From NCBI GenBank assembly GCA_030427485.1, contig JAUICG010000037.1, positions 1 through 44,137 on the forward strand: DNA of 44,137 nucleotides, in the 5' to 3' direction. Of this stretch, positions 16,622 through 24,068 are shown one piece after another (positions within the stretch are counted from its first letter, which is position 1; each line of letters opens with the position of its first letter). This DNA comes from Gammaproteobacteria bacterium. Lineage in GTDB: Bacteria; Pseudomonadota; Gammaproteobacteria; Pseudomonadales; Halieaceae. The notes under the pieces were generated by a model, which was not told where the DNA came from, made no database searches, and was given only the letters and a program-made list of their open reading frames with translations. Position numbers and translations under genes: made by a program.

Positions 16622-17050
16622 TTATGGTAGCGGTGTGTGACTCCCGCTGAGGTCGGCCGGCCCGTTATACAGGATGTTGTACACGCGCGACTGGTACAGC
16701 CATTGTCCGTCCTGTTTCACGTAGGTATCGAGGTACCGGCTCAGCACAGTGCTGCCCGTGCCCTGCTTGTCGCGCAGGTACTCGTGCAGGTACCAGTGCC
16801 CGCTCGCGGTATCGCCATCGACCGAGAACAGGCAGGAACTTGGCATCATCAGCGCGAACTCGAAGCTCCCCATCATCTGCTGCCACAGCGCCAGAATAGC
16901 GTCGCGGCCGGTCACCGGCTGGCCCAGCAGGTGCCAGACGCCATCCTCCGCCCAGGTCTTGATCCAGGCCGTGGCATCACTGCGGTTGACCGCATCGATG
17001 TAGCGCGCCATCAGGTTTCGCAGCGCCATGTCGTCTTCAACGGTCGTCAT
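16622..17050 (-). CDS. SnoaL/NTF2-like fold protein
   Basis: Protein of 142 aa of the SnoaL-like/NTF2 superfamily: an N-terminal helix (LRNLMARYIDAVNRSDATAWIKTWAEDGVWHLLG) and beta strands ending in a hydrophobic cavity (GHWYLHEYL, then YLDTYVKQDGQWLYQSRVYNILY). Members are isomerases, cyclases, dehydratases or non-catalytic binders of polycyclic and terpenoid compounds. The start at 17050 is preceded by AGAGGA at good distance; an in-frame ATG 18 bases earlier would have this site within the gene. The gene diverges from the carotenoid oxygenase gene, with a candidate operator between them, so both probably answer to the same regulator. Confidence 0.85.
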   Translation of the reverse strand: MTTVEDDMALRNLMARYIDAVNRSDATAWIKTWAEDGVWHLLGQPVTGRDAILALWQQMMGSFEFALMMPSSCLFSVDGDTASGHWYLHEYLRDKQGTGSTVLSRYLDTYVKQDGQWLYQSRVYNILYNGPADLSGSHTPLP

Positions 17051-17116
17051 GATGATTGTCCTCTGCACGGTTGTCGTCGGGTGTGTACCTACTGTAGCGC
17101 CCGTCCATTAGAAAAG

Positions 17117-17134
17117 AAACAGACGAGACTGTTT
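17117..17134. promoter_or_regulatory. Candidate TetR operator between NTF2-like and carotenoid oxygenase genes
   Basis: AAACAG (17117-17122), six bases, CTGTTT (17129-17134): a perfect 6-bp inverted repeat in the 163-bp divergent region. It is nearly identical in form to the sites at 8122, 13507 and 28740. A-runs and T-runs beside the arms lengthen the symmetry imperfectly. Confidence 0.5.
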
Positions 17135-17213
17135 TTTAATGGGGTGAGCTGGTACTATCCCTGTCTCGAGCCTCCCGGTAACACAATACAGACAATACAT
17201 ACGAGGTGAACTG

Positions 17214-18620
17214 ATGGATTTAGGTGCCTTTCCCTACCTGCAGGGAAATTACGCGCCGGTCTTTGAAGAGCGCGATCTCGACGAGAGCCAGTTGCAGGTT
17301 GTCGGCAAGGTGCCGCAGGGGCTGCGCGGCGCCTTCATGCGCGACGGCGCCAATGTGGCCTTCCAGCCCAACCATTACGTGTACCCGCTCGACGGGGACG
17401 GCATGGTGCACGCGGTGTACTTCAACGACGGGCATGTGTCGTACCGAAACCGCTGGGTGGAAACCGCCCACCTGAAAACCGAACGCAAATTCAATCGCAT
17501 GATCTACGGCAGTGTTGGCAAGGTGTTGCCGGTACCGCAGGAGGTGATCGATGCCGGCGGCGAACCCAACCCGGTACGCAATACCGCCAATACCAATGTG
17601 CTCTACCACGGCGGCAAGCTGCTGGCGATGTGGGAAGGCGGATTTCCCCACCTGCTGAACAATGATCTGTCCACGGTCGGCCTGTTCGATTACGACGGCG
17701 CGCTCAAGCCCGGCGATGCCCTCACGGCCCACCCCAAAATATGCCCGGATACAGGCCAGTTGATCTCCTGCACACAGCGCTGGGACAGCCCCAATTACTG
17801 GCTGCAGATATTCGATGCACAGGCAAGGCACCTGCGCACCATCCCCGTCGAGTTCGCGCGCAAAGGCATCATTCACGACCTGCAGATCACCGAGAACCAC
17901 GTGATTATTTTTTACGCCCCGGCGTTCCACAGCCTGGAAAAAGCGATGAAGGGAGAGGACCCGTTCATGTGGGAGCCCGACCTCGGCACGAAGATCATCG
18001 TGATCCCGCGCGACGGCGAAGGCGAGCAGCGGGTGTTCGAAACGGATGCGTTCTTCAGCTGGCACTTCTGCAACGGCTTCGAGCGCAGTAATCAGATCGT
18101 GATCGACTACGTGTGGATCAGCTCCATTCCCTTTGCCCAGGCCCAGGGCAGCGGCGCCGAAAAGCAGCCGCGCCGGCTGCACCGGATGACGCTGGACCTG
18201 GCGACCGGCAACGTCGCCGACGAGGAGTTCAGCGACGTATTCTGCGAGTTTTCCCGCGTCGACGAGCGCCGCATGGGCAAGGACTACCGCTACGGATTCG
18301 CCGCGTCCTCCAACCGCGAGTGGGGCGATGCGCACGGCTACAACTGTACCGGCCGCTACGATTTCCACAGCGGTGAAACGAAGCTGTGGGAATACGGCCC
18401 CGAGGCCAACGCGGGCGAGCCGGTTTACGTGGCCAATCCCGACAGCGAACGCGAGGAGGACGGCTGGCTGATGTGCTTCGTACACAATCCCGGCGAAGGC
18501 GCCTTCCTGTCCATTTTGAGCGCCGGCGATTTCGATAGTGGCCCGGTCGCCAAGGTGCTGATCCCCGGCCGGGTGCCGAATGGCTTCCACGCGAACTGGA
18601 TGCAGGGACTGACCCTGTAG
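17214..18620 (+). CDS. Carotenoid cleavage oxygenase family protein (RPE65/lignostilbene dioxygenase type)
   Basis: Protein of 468 aa, the family length. The four histidines that hold the catalytic iron in the seven-bladed propeller are visible: His173 (TAHPKICP), His221 (IIHDLQITENH), His284 (FSWHFCNGFE) and His459 (GFHANWMQ). No signal peptide, so it is cytoplasmic. The family uses O2 to cleave a C=C bond of carotenoids, apocarotenoids, stilbenes or related phenylpropanoids to two carbonyl products. The neighbouring aldehyde dehydrogenase, Rieske oxygenase and CoA enzymes suggest a catabolic rather than pigment-related use. A strong ribosome site (GAGGTGA) precedes the start. Regulation by the nearby TetR is inferred from the inverted repeat upstream. 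Confidence 0.93.
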   Translation: MDLGAFPYLQGNYAPVFEERDLDESQLQVVGKVPQGLRGAFMRDGANVAFQPNHYVYPLDGDGMVHAVYFNDGHVSYRNRWVETAHLKTERKFNRMIYGSVGKVLPVPQEVIDAGGEPNPVRNTANTNVLYHGGKLLAMWEGGFPHLLNNDLSTVGLFDYDGALKPGDALTAHPKICPDTGQLISCTQRWDSPNYWLQIFDAQARHLRTIPVEFARKGIIHDLQITENHVIIFYAPAFHSLEKAMKGEDPFMWEPDLGTKIIVIPRDGEGEQRVFETDAFFSWHFCNGFERSNQIVIDYVWISSIPFAQAQGSGAEKQPRRLHRMTLDLATGNVADEEFSDVFCEFSRVDERRMGKDYRYGFAASSNREWGDAHGYNCTGRYDFHSGETKLWEYGPEANAGEPVYVANPDSEREEDGWLMCFVHNPGEGAFLSILSAGDFDSGPVAKVLIPGRVPNGFHANWMQGLTL

Positions 18621-18647
18621 TGCGCTTCTTGGTACTAGGCTGCGAGG

Positions 18648-18754
18648 CGATTCAGCTTGCATGGTCCGTCGGGACCGTGCGAGGCAGGACGCCGAGCCCG
18701 AGCCCCCATGGATGGGTTCACGGCGTGTCCCGACGGACCATGCAAGCTGAATCG
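18648..18754 (+). repeat. Palindromic repeat copy B (short-core type)
   Basis: Perfect 28-bp arms (18648-18675 and 18727-18754) around a 51-base core. The core has GGC-AGGAC-GCC (18683-18693) and CCCAT-GG-ATGGG (18705-18716), then GGTTCACGGCGT leading into the right arm. Core and inner arm match copy D, and shorter parts match A and C (CAGGACG, CCCGAGCC, CATGGATG, GGCGTGTCC). It lies between the carotenoid oxygenase stop codon and the E1alpha gene on the same strand, where it could also end transcription or stabilise RNA. Confidence 0.85.
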
Positions 18755-18844
18755 ACGGGGATTGGCCAGGCAGCCCAAAAAAGTTAGCGGATAATTAGAG
18801 AATGAAATTAGCTTTAAACGTACAACAAGCTTCAGGAGCCACCG

Positions 18845-19816
18845 ATGCCGCTGGATAAAAAACAGTTTCTGCAAGCGTACCGCACCATGCGCACCATCCG
18901 GGATTTCGAGTACCGCGTCAGCGATGAATTCGGCAAGGGCAATATCCCGGGCTTCCTGCATCTCTACGCCGGCCAGGAGGCGATCGCCACCGGCATGTGC
19001 ATGAACCTCGACGACGATGATTACATTGTCAGCACCCACCGCGGCCACGGCCACTGCATCGCCAAGGGCGGCGATGTCGGCGACATGATGAAGGAGATCA
19101 TGGCCAAGCAGGGCGGCAGCTGCGCCGGCAAAGGCGGCTCCATGCACATCGCCGCGGTGGAAAAGGGCATGCTCGGCGCCAATGCGATTGTCGGCGGCGG
19201 TCCGCCGCTGATCGTCGGCGCGGCGCTGTCGGCGAAGACGCTGGGCACCGACCGGGTGGGTGTCTCCTTCACCGGCGACGGCGGTTCCAACCAGGGCACC
19301 ACCTTCGAGGCGATGAACCTCGCTGTCGTCCTGCAACTGCCCGCGATCTTCCTGTTTGAGAACAACGGTTACGGCGAGGGCACCGCCGCCGGTTACGCGG
19401 TGGGCTCCAGGGACATCGCCAGTCGCGCAGCCGCGTTCGGCATGCCGGCGCTGAAGGTCGACGGCGCCGATATTTTCGCCGTCTACGACACCTGCAAGAA
19501 AGCCGTCAAGCACTGTCGCGGCGGCAAGGGCCCGATCGCCATCGAGGCCAGTATCACGCGTTTTCGCGGCCACTTCGAGGGCGACGCCCAGGCCTATCGC
19601 GGCGCGGACGAGGTCAAGCGCCTGATGAAGGAAATGGACTGCCTGACGATCGCCGGCGCGCAAGCGATCAGGAAGAAACTCGCGACCAGGGCACAGCTCA
19701 ACGCGATTGACCGGGACGTGGCCGCATATATCGACGAGTCCGCCAAAGCCGCGCTCGCCGCGCCCGGGCCGGATGTGTCGGAGTTGTTGACCGATGTCTA
19801 CAGCTCCGCCTACTGA
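18845..19816 (+). CDS. 2-oxoacid dehydrogenase E1 alpha subunit (PDH/acetoin dehydrogenase type)
   Basis: Protein of 323 aa. The thiamine-diphosphate motif is present as GDGGSNQG (144-151) with Asn173/Asn174 at the usual distance; the catalytic-loop segments THRGHGH (64-70) and RFRGHFEGD are also clear. It forms the heterotetrameric E1 with the beta subunit encoded 114 bp downstream and decarboxylates a 2-oxo acid or acetoin before passing the acyl group to E2. Sequence features are closest to the acetoin/pyruvate E1 group (AcoA, PdhA). A ribosome site AGGAG is 6 nt before the start. I see no gene for the E3 dihydrolipoamide dehydrogenase, which must be shared with other complexes. Confidence 0.93.
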   Translation: MPLDKKQFLQAYRTMRTIRDFEYRVSDEFGKGNIPGFLHLYAGQEAIATGMCMNLDDDDYIVSTHRGHGHCIAKGGDVGDMMKEIMAKQGGSCAGKGGSMHIAAVEKGMLGANAIVGGGPPLIVGAALSAKTLGTDRVGVSFTGDGGSNQGTTFEAMNLAVVLQLPAIFLFENNGYGEGTAAGYAVGSRDIASRAAAFGMPALKVDGADIFAVYDTCKKAVKHCRGGKGPIAIEASITRFRGHFEGDAQAYRGADEVKRLMKEMDCLTIAGAQAIRKKLATRAQLNAIDRDVAAYIDESAKAALAAPGPDVSELLTDVYSSAY

Positions 19817-19930
19817 GCCTGCGCATCGCAGCGGGGCAGAGGAACAGGATAGTGAAACCGCGAAACAACGCGTGGCAACGCAGTCTGAATAACGAGCGCT
19901 AGAACCGACAGCTTCCGGAGAACACAAGTA

Positions 19931-20944
19931 ATGCCGATCAAGACTTACAGACAGGCGATCAACGAAGCCATGGCCCAGGAGATGCGCCGCGACAGCACGG
20001 TTATCGTGATCGGTGAGGACGTCGCCGGGGGCGCGGGTTGCGCCGGGGAGCGCGATGCCTACGGCGGCGTGATGGGGGTGACCAAGGGCCTGTTTCCCGA
20101 GTTTGGCGAGAGCCGGGTGATCGATACGCCTATCACCGAGTCGGCCATTATGGGCGCCGCCGCCGGCGCCGCGCAAACCGGCCTGCGTCCGATTGCCGAG
20201 CTGATGTTCATGGATTTCCTCGGCGTGTGTTTTGACCAGATCTACAACCAGGCGGCGAAGTTCCGCTACATGTTCGGCGGCAAGGCGCAGTGCCCGATGG
20301 TGGTGCGCACGATGGCGGGCGCCGGCCTGCGCGGCGGCGCGCAGCACTCACAGAACCTGACACAGATGGTGACCATGGTTCCCGGCCTGAAGGTCGTCTG
20401 CCCGACCAACGCCTACGACGCCAAGGGCCTGTTGGTAAGCGCGATCCGCGACAACGATTGCGTGATCTTTGTCGAGGACAAATTTCTGTACGACACCAGC
20501 TGCGAGGTGCCTGACGAGCTGTACACCATCCCGTTCGGCGAGGCGAACTTCCTGCGCGAGGGCAGCGACGTGACGATCGTGGGTATCTCCAACACCGTGC
20601 ACAAGGCCGTTGCGGTCGCCGATCGCCTGGCTGCCGAGGGTATCAGTTGCGATGTGATCGACCCGCGCACCACCTCTCCGCTGGACGAGGAGGCGATCAT
20701 CGAGAGCGTCGAGACCACCGGGCGGCTGGTCGTGGTCGACGAGATGACCCCGCGCTGCGGTATCGCGGCGGATATCTCCAGCATCGTCGCGGAAAAAGCG
20801 TTCGGCGCGCTGCGTGCCCCGATCCGCAAGGTCACCGCGGCGCACTCGCCCATTCCCTTCGCGCCCGCGCTGGAAGACGCCTGGATGCCGCAGGAGAGCG
20901 ATATCGAGGCCGCGGTGCGCTCCGTGCTGGAGTACCGGCGATGA
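19931..20944 (+). CDS. 2-oxoacid dehydrogenase E1 beta subunit (PDH/acetoin dehydrogenase type)
   Basis: Protein of 337 aa, full length for the transketolase-like beta subunit. Recognisable segments are TYRQAINEAMAQEM, VIVIGEDVAGGAG, RVIDTPITESAIMGAAAGAA, MDFLGVCFDQIYNQAAKFRY and DPRTTSPLDEEAIIESVETT. It binds the thiamine-diphosphate aminopyrimidine together with the alpha subunit. The glycine-rich loop after GEDVAGGAG (AGERDAYGGVMGVTKGL) is like acetoin-type E1 beta. It is followed by the E2 gene with an ATGA overlap (20941-20944), so the two are translationally coupled. The substrate of the complex, pyruvate, acetoin or a branched or pathway-derived oxo acid, cannot be decided from sequence. 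Confidence 0.93.
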   Translation: MPIKTYRQAINEAMAQEMRRDSTVIVIGEDVAGGAGCAGERDAYGGVMGVTKGLFPEFGESRVIDTPITESAIMGAAAGAAQTGLRPIAELMFMDFLGVCFDQIYNQAAKFRYMFGGKAQCPMVVRTMAGAGLRGGAQHSQNLTQMVTMVPGLKVVCPTNAYDAKGLLVSAIRDNDCVIFVEDKFLYDTSCEVPDELYTIPFGEANFLREGSDVTIVGISNTVHKAVAVADRLAAEGISCDVIDPRTTSPLDEEAIIESVETTGRLVVVDEMTPRCGIAADISSIVAEKAFGALRAPIRKVTAAHSPIPFAPALEDAWMPQESDIEAAVRSVLEYRR

Positions 20945-22392
20945 GTACACTGCACGCCCTCACGGTGCCCAAGTGGGGGATGTCGATGGAAGAGGGCGAG
21001 ATCACCGAGTGGCGTGTCGCGGTCGGCGACACCATCGCGGTCGGTGACGAACTGGTGGATATCGAGACCTCCAAGATCGTCAACGCCGCGCAGAGCCCGG
21101 TCGCGGGCACGCTGGTCAGGATCGTCGGCGAAGTGGGGCAGACGCTCAAGGTGGGCATGTTGCTGGGCGTGGTGGCCACGGCGGCTACCGACGCCGCCGC
21201 GATTGACGCGTTTATCGCCGGCTTTGTGCCCGATGCGACCGGGGCAGCGCGCGCCAGGGGTTCGGGCGCTCCCGCAGCGGCCGCGGCGTCGGCACCGGCA
21301 CCGCAGGCGGCGCCCGCAGCAGCTCCTGCGCAGACAACTACAGCAGGTGATTTGTCCGCAGGGCCGGACGACAGCGCGGTGCATGCCTCGGCGGTCGCGC
21401 GGCGGATCGCGCGGGCGCACCATATCAATTTGCACAATGTCACGCCCACCGGCCGCAACGGGCGCGTGTCCAAGCGCGATGTCGAGCTGGCCGGCGGGTT
21501 TCGCATCGACGCCGGCCCGGTAGCGGGTGAATCGTCCACGGGCCAGCCGCGGCGCTCCACGGCGGATGACTCGCAGATTCCCTCCACGCCTGTTGCCCGC
21601 CGCCTGGCGCGCAGCCTGAACATCAACCTCAACGATGTCGTGCCGACAGGCCGGCGCGGCCGCGTCAGTAAAGAAGACGTCGAGAAAGCCGCCGTCGCCG
21701 CGACCGGCGTCGCCTACTACCGCGAACAGAAACTGAGCGGTATGCGCAAGACCATCGCCGCGCGCCTGTCGGAATCCAAGCAGACGATTCCACACTATCG
21801 CGTCAGCGTGGATATCGAGATTGACAGCCTGCTGCAGCAGCGCGCGTACATGAACGAGGCGTTGGGTCACCGGATCTCGGTGAACGATTTCGTGATCAAG
21901 GCCTGTGCCGGCGCATTGCAACGCGTGCCCGAGGTCAATGTGCAGTACACGCCGGACTGCCTGCGCCAGTTCGACCAGGCCGATATCTCGATCGCGGTGG
22001 CGGTCAAGGGCGGTCTGGTCACACCGGTGATCCGCAACGCCGGCGCGATGAGCCTGCCGCAGATCGCCGAAGAATCACGTGTCCTGGCCGCGCGTGCGCA
22101 GTCCGGTGCGCTCAGTGTCGACGAGTACCAGGGCGGTACCTTCAGTATTTCCAACCTGGGGATGTTCGGCGTCGATCAGTTCGACGCGATTATCAACCTG
22201 CCGCAGTCGGCAATCCTGGCGGTTGGGGCGGGCGTGAAGAAGCCGGTGGTGCGCGGCGATGCCATGGTGGCCGCCACCGTGATGCGGGTGACCCTGTCCG
22301 CCGATCACCGCGCGATAGACGGCGCGGTGGCGGCGCGGTTCCTGCAGGCGCTGAAGGGCTTCCTGGAGAATCCGGCATCCATGTTGCTCTAG
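20941..22392 (+). CDS. Dihydrolipoamide acyltransferase (E2) with two peripheral-subunit-binding domains
   Basis: Protein of 483 aa starting at the ATG that overlaps the E1beta stop (ATGA). Domains in order: lipoyl domain 1-80 with the lipoylated lysine Lys45 in DIETSKIV; Ala/Pro/Gln-rich linker about 100-140; a peripheral-subunit-binding domain at 147-183 (ASAVARRIARAHHINLHNV, TGRNGRVSKRDV); a second one at 214-250 (STPVARRLARSLNINLNDV, TGRRGRVSKEDV); and the catalytic acyltransferase domain from about 262, with His456 and Asp460 in DHRAIDG. Most E2 proteins carry a single such binding domain; two in tandem is unusual. A longer in-frame extension upstream lies within the E1beta gene and is rejected. 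It transfers the acyl group from E1 to CoA. Confidence 0.93.
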   Translation: MSTLHALTVPKWGMSMEEGEITEWRVAVGDTIAVGDELVDIETSKIVNAAQSPVAGTLVRIVGEVGQTLKVGMLLGVVATAATDAAAIDAFIAGFVPDATGAARARGSGAPAAAAASAPAPQAAPAAAPAQTTTAGDLSAGPDDSAVHASAVARRIARAHHINLHNVTPTGRNGRVSKRDVELAGGFRIDAGPVAGESSTGQPRRSTADDSQIPSTPVARRLARSLNINLNDVVPTGRRGRVSKEDVEKAAVAATGVAYYREQKLSGMRKTIAARLSESKQTIPHYRVSVDIEIDSLLQQRAYMNEALGHRISVNDFVIKACAGALQRVPEVNVQYTPDCLRQFDQADISIAVAVKGGLVTPVIRNAGAMSLPQIAEESRVLAARAQSGALSVDEYQGGTFSISNLGMFGVDQFDAIINLPQSAILAVGAGVKKPVVRGDAMVAATVMRVTLSADHRAIDGAVAARFLQALKGFLENPASMLL

Positions 22393-22468
22393 TGCCTGAC
22401 GATCGGGCGAAGCCGGTGCCGCCGCGCCCGTTTGCGGTGAGTCGCGGCAAACGAATTGAGAGAACGCT

Positions 22469-22894
22469 ATGACCAGACAAGTACCCATTGCAGAAGGTTT
22501 ATTTACCTGGCCCGCCGCCAGGCCGGCCCTGCTGGCCAGCCGCTGTAAAAAATGCGGCGTCGCAAGTTTTCCGGCGGCGCAATCCTGCATGGCCTGCTCT
22601 TCGCAGGATGTCGCGCCGGAGGAGTTGCCCGGGCGCGGCACCCTGTGGACATGGACCATACAGCGGTTCATGCCGAAAACGCCCTATCGCAGCAATGAAA
22701 CGCCGGAGACCTTCAAGCCCTACGGGGTGGGCTATCTGGAACTCCCCGGCGGTGTGCGGGTCGAGGGCCGGCTCACGGAAAACGATCCGGCAAAATTGCA
22801 CATCGGCATGGAGATGGATGTGGTGTTCGCCCCTTATCGTACGGAAGACAACGGCGATGAAGTCATCAGCTTTTTCTTCCAACCTGTCGCCTGA
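22469..22894 (+). CDS. DUF35 OB-fold protein with zinc ribbon
   Basis: Protein of 141 aa. Residues about 20-45 form a rubredoxin-like zinc ribbon with Cys26, Cys29, Cys40 and Cys43 (RCKKCG, then SCMACSS), followed by an OB-fold (GRGTLWTWTIQRF, VGYLELPGGVRVEGRL) typical of DUF35/ChsH2-type proteins. These proteins pair with thiolase-fold enzymes and are needed for their acyl-CoA or aldol-type reactions, for example in steroid side-chain degradation. Exactly that neighbour follows 15 bp downstream. I infer a complex of the two in which this subunit binds the CoA substrate. The spacing and shared strand support one transcript with the thiolase-fold and Rieske genes. Confidence 0.9.
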   Translation: MTRQVPIAEGLFTWPAARPALLASRCKKCGVASFPAAQSCMACSSQDVAPEELPGRGTLWTWTIQRFMPKTPYRSNETPETFKPYGVGYLELPGGVRVEGRLTENDPAKLHIGMEMDVVFAPYRTEDNGDEVISFFFQPVA

Positions 22895-22909
22895 TCGGGA
22901 GAGTCAATC

Positions 22910-24052
22910 GTGGACGTAGCAATAGTCGGGATCGGTATTCACCCCTTCGGTCGAACCCCCTCGCGCAGTGGCCTGCAGCAGGGCGCGTATGCCTCGCGGC
23001 TGGCGCTGCAGGATGCGGGTATCGAGTGGCGCGACATCGAGTTCGCATTCGGCGGCAGCGTCAGCGCCGGCAGCGCCGATGCGCTGGTCAACGAGTTGGG
23101 GCTCACCGGTATACCCTTTATCAATGTGGCCAACGGCTGCGCCACCGGCGGCAGTTCACTGATCTCCGCATTCAATGCGATCAAGTCCGGACAGTACGAC
23201 ATCGGTATGGTGGCGGGTTTCGACAAGCACGATCGCGGCGCGTTCAACGCCGACCCCGAGGCACTGGGCATCGGCCAGTGGTACGGCGAAACCGGCCTGA
23301 TGATGACCACGCAATTTTTCGCGATGAAGATCCAGAAGTACATGCACGACCACGGCATCAGCACCGATACCCTGGCCCGCGTGTCAGAGAAGGCCTTCAT
23401 CAACGGTTCGAAAAACCCGAACGCGTGGCGGCGGGAACCGCTCGGCGTCGAGGAAATCGCCGATTCCATGATGGTGAACGATCCGTTGACCAAGTTCATG
23501 TTCTGCTCGCCCTCGGAGGGTGCGGTCTCGCTGGTGCTGTGCCGCGCGGACCACGCCACGCGCTATACCGACACACCGGTGTACCTGAAGGCGGCGACCT
23601 TGAAATCGCGTCGCTTCGGCTCCTTCGAGGTCTTCGCGCCCAGCCAGGCGCTGGAACAGGCCGACGGGCCGACCGTGGATGCCGCCAGGGCCGCTTTTGA
23701 AATGGCGGGTGTCGGCCCGCGGGACATCGACGTGCTGCAACTGCAGGACACCGAGGCCGGCGCCGAGATCATGCACATGGCCGAGAACGGCTTCTGTGAG
23801 CACGGCGAGCAGGAAGCACTGATCCGGGCGGGCGCCACGCATATCGGCGGCGCGATGCCGGTGAATACGGACGGCGGCTGCCTGGCGAACGGTGAGCCGA
23901 TCGGCGCGTCCGGCCTGCGCCAGGTCTATGAAAATGTCCTGCAACTGCGCGGCCAGGCGGGCGGGCACCAGGTGCCCGGGGATCCGCAACTGGCCTACAC
24001 GCATGTGTACGGCGCGCCGGGAATCAGCGCCGTCACCATTTTGCAGAAATAG
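22910..24052 (+). CDS. Thiolase-fold enzyme (lipid-transfer-protein/Ltp2 type), possible retro-aldolase
   Basis: Protein of 380 aa, starting with GTG after a GGGAGAG ribosome site. The fold shows the nucleophile-region cysteine Cys77 in ANGCATGGSSL and the later VLQLQDTEAGAEIMHMAENG and GFCEHGE segments of the SCP2-thiolase/lipid-transfer-protein group. The C-terminal motif that reads GHP in ordinary thiolases is GEP here (328-330: Gly, Glu329, Pro). Loss of this histidine, together with the adjacent DUF35 gene, suggests that it may not be a normal 3-ketoacyl-CoA thiolase. Ltp2-type enzymes with DUF35 partners cleave beta-hydroxyacyl-CoA by retro-aldol reaction, and this pair could do the same. 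That function is inferred, not shown. Confidence 0.85.
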   Translation: MDVAIVGIGIHPFGRTPSRSGLQQGAYASRLALQDAGIEWRDIEFAFGGSVSAGSADALVNELGLTGIPFINVANGCATGGSSLISAFNAIKSGQYDIGMVAGFDKHDRGAFNADPEALGIGQWYGETGLMMTTQFFAMKIQKYMHDHGISTDTLARVSEKAFINGSKNPNAWRREPLGVEEIADSMMVNDPLTKFMFCSPSEGAVSLVLCRADHATRYTDTPVYLKAATLKSRRFGSFEVFAPSQALEQADGPTVDAARAAFEMAGVGPRDIDVLQLQDTEAGAEIMHMAENGFCEHGEQEALIRAGATHIGGAMPVNTDGGCLANGEPIGASGLRQVYENVLQLRGQAGGHQVPGDPQLAYTHVYGAPGISAVTILQK

Positions 24053-24068
24053 CACGAGGGAATACGAG

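Noticed and set aside
17220..18662. Minus-strand frame opposite the carotenoid oxygenase gene
   Set aside because: Antisense shadow. The plus strand carries the four iron-binding histidines and a strong ribosome site.
18648..18754. Simple intrinsic terminator as explanation of the palindromic repeats
   Set aside because: No U-tract follows the right arms, and copy C lies between two divergent gene starts where no terminator is required. A termination side effect is still possible for copy B.
18635..20347. Minus-strand frame opposite E1alpha/E1beta
   Set aside because: Spans two real genes and an intergenic repeat; no domain or ribosome site.
20647..20940. Extended N-terminus of the E2 gene
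   Set aside because: The upstream frame overlaps E1beta and shows an arginine-rich shadow sequence; the lipoyl domain begins directly at the ATG at 20941.
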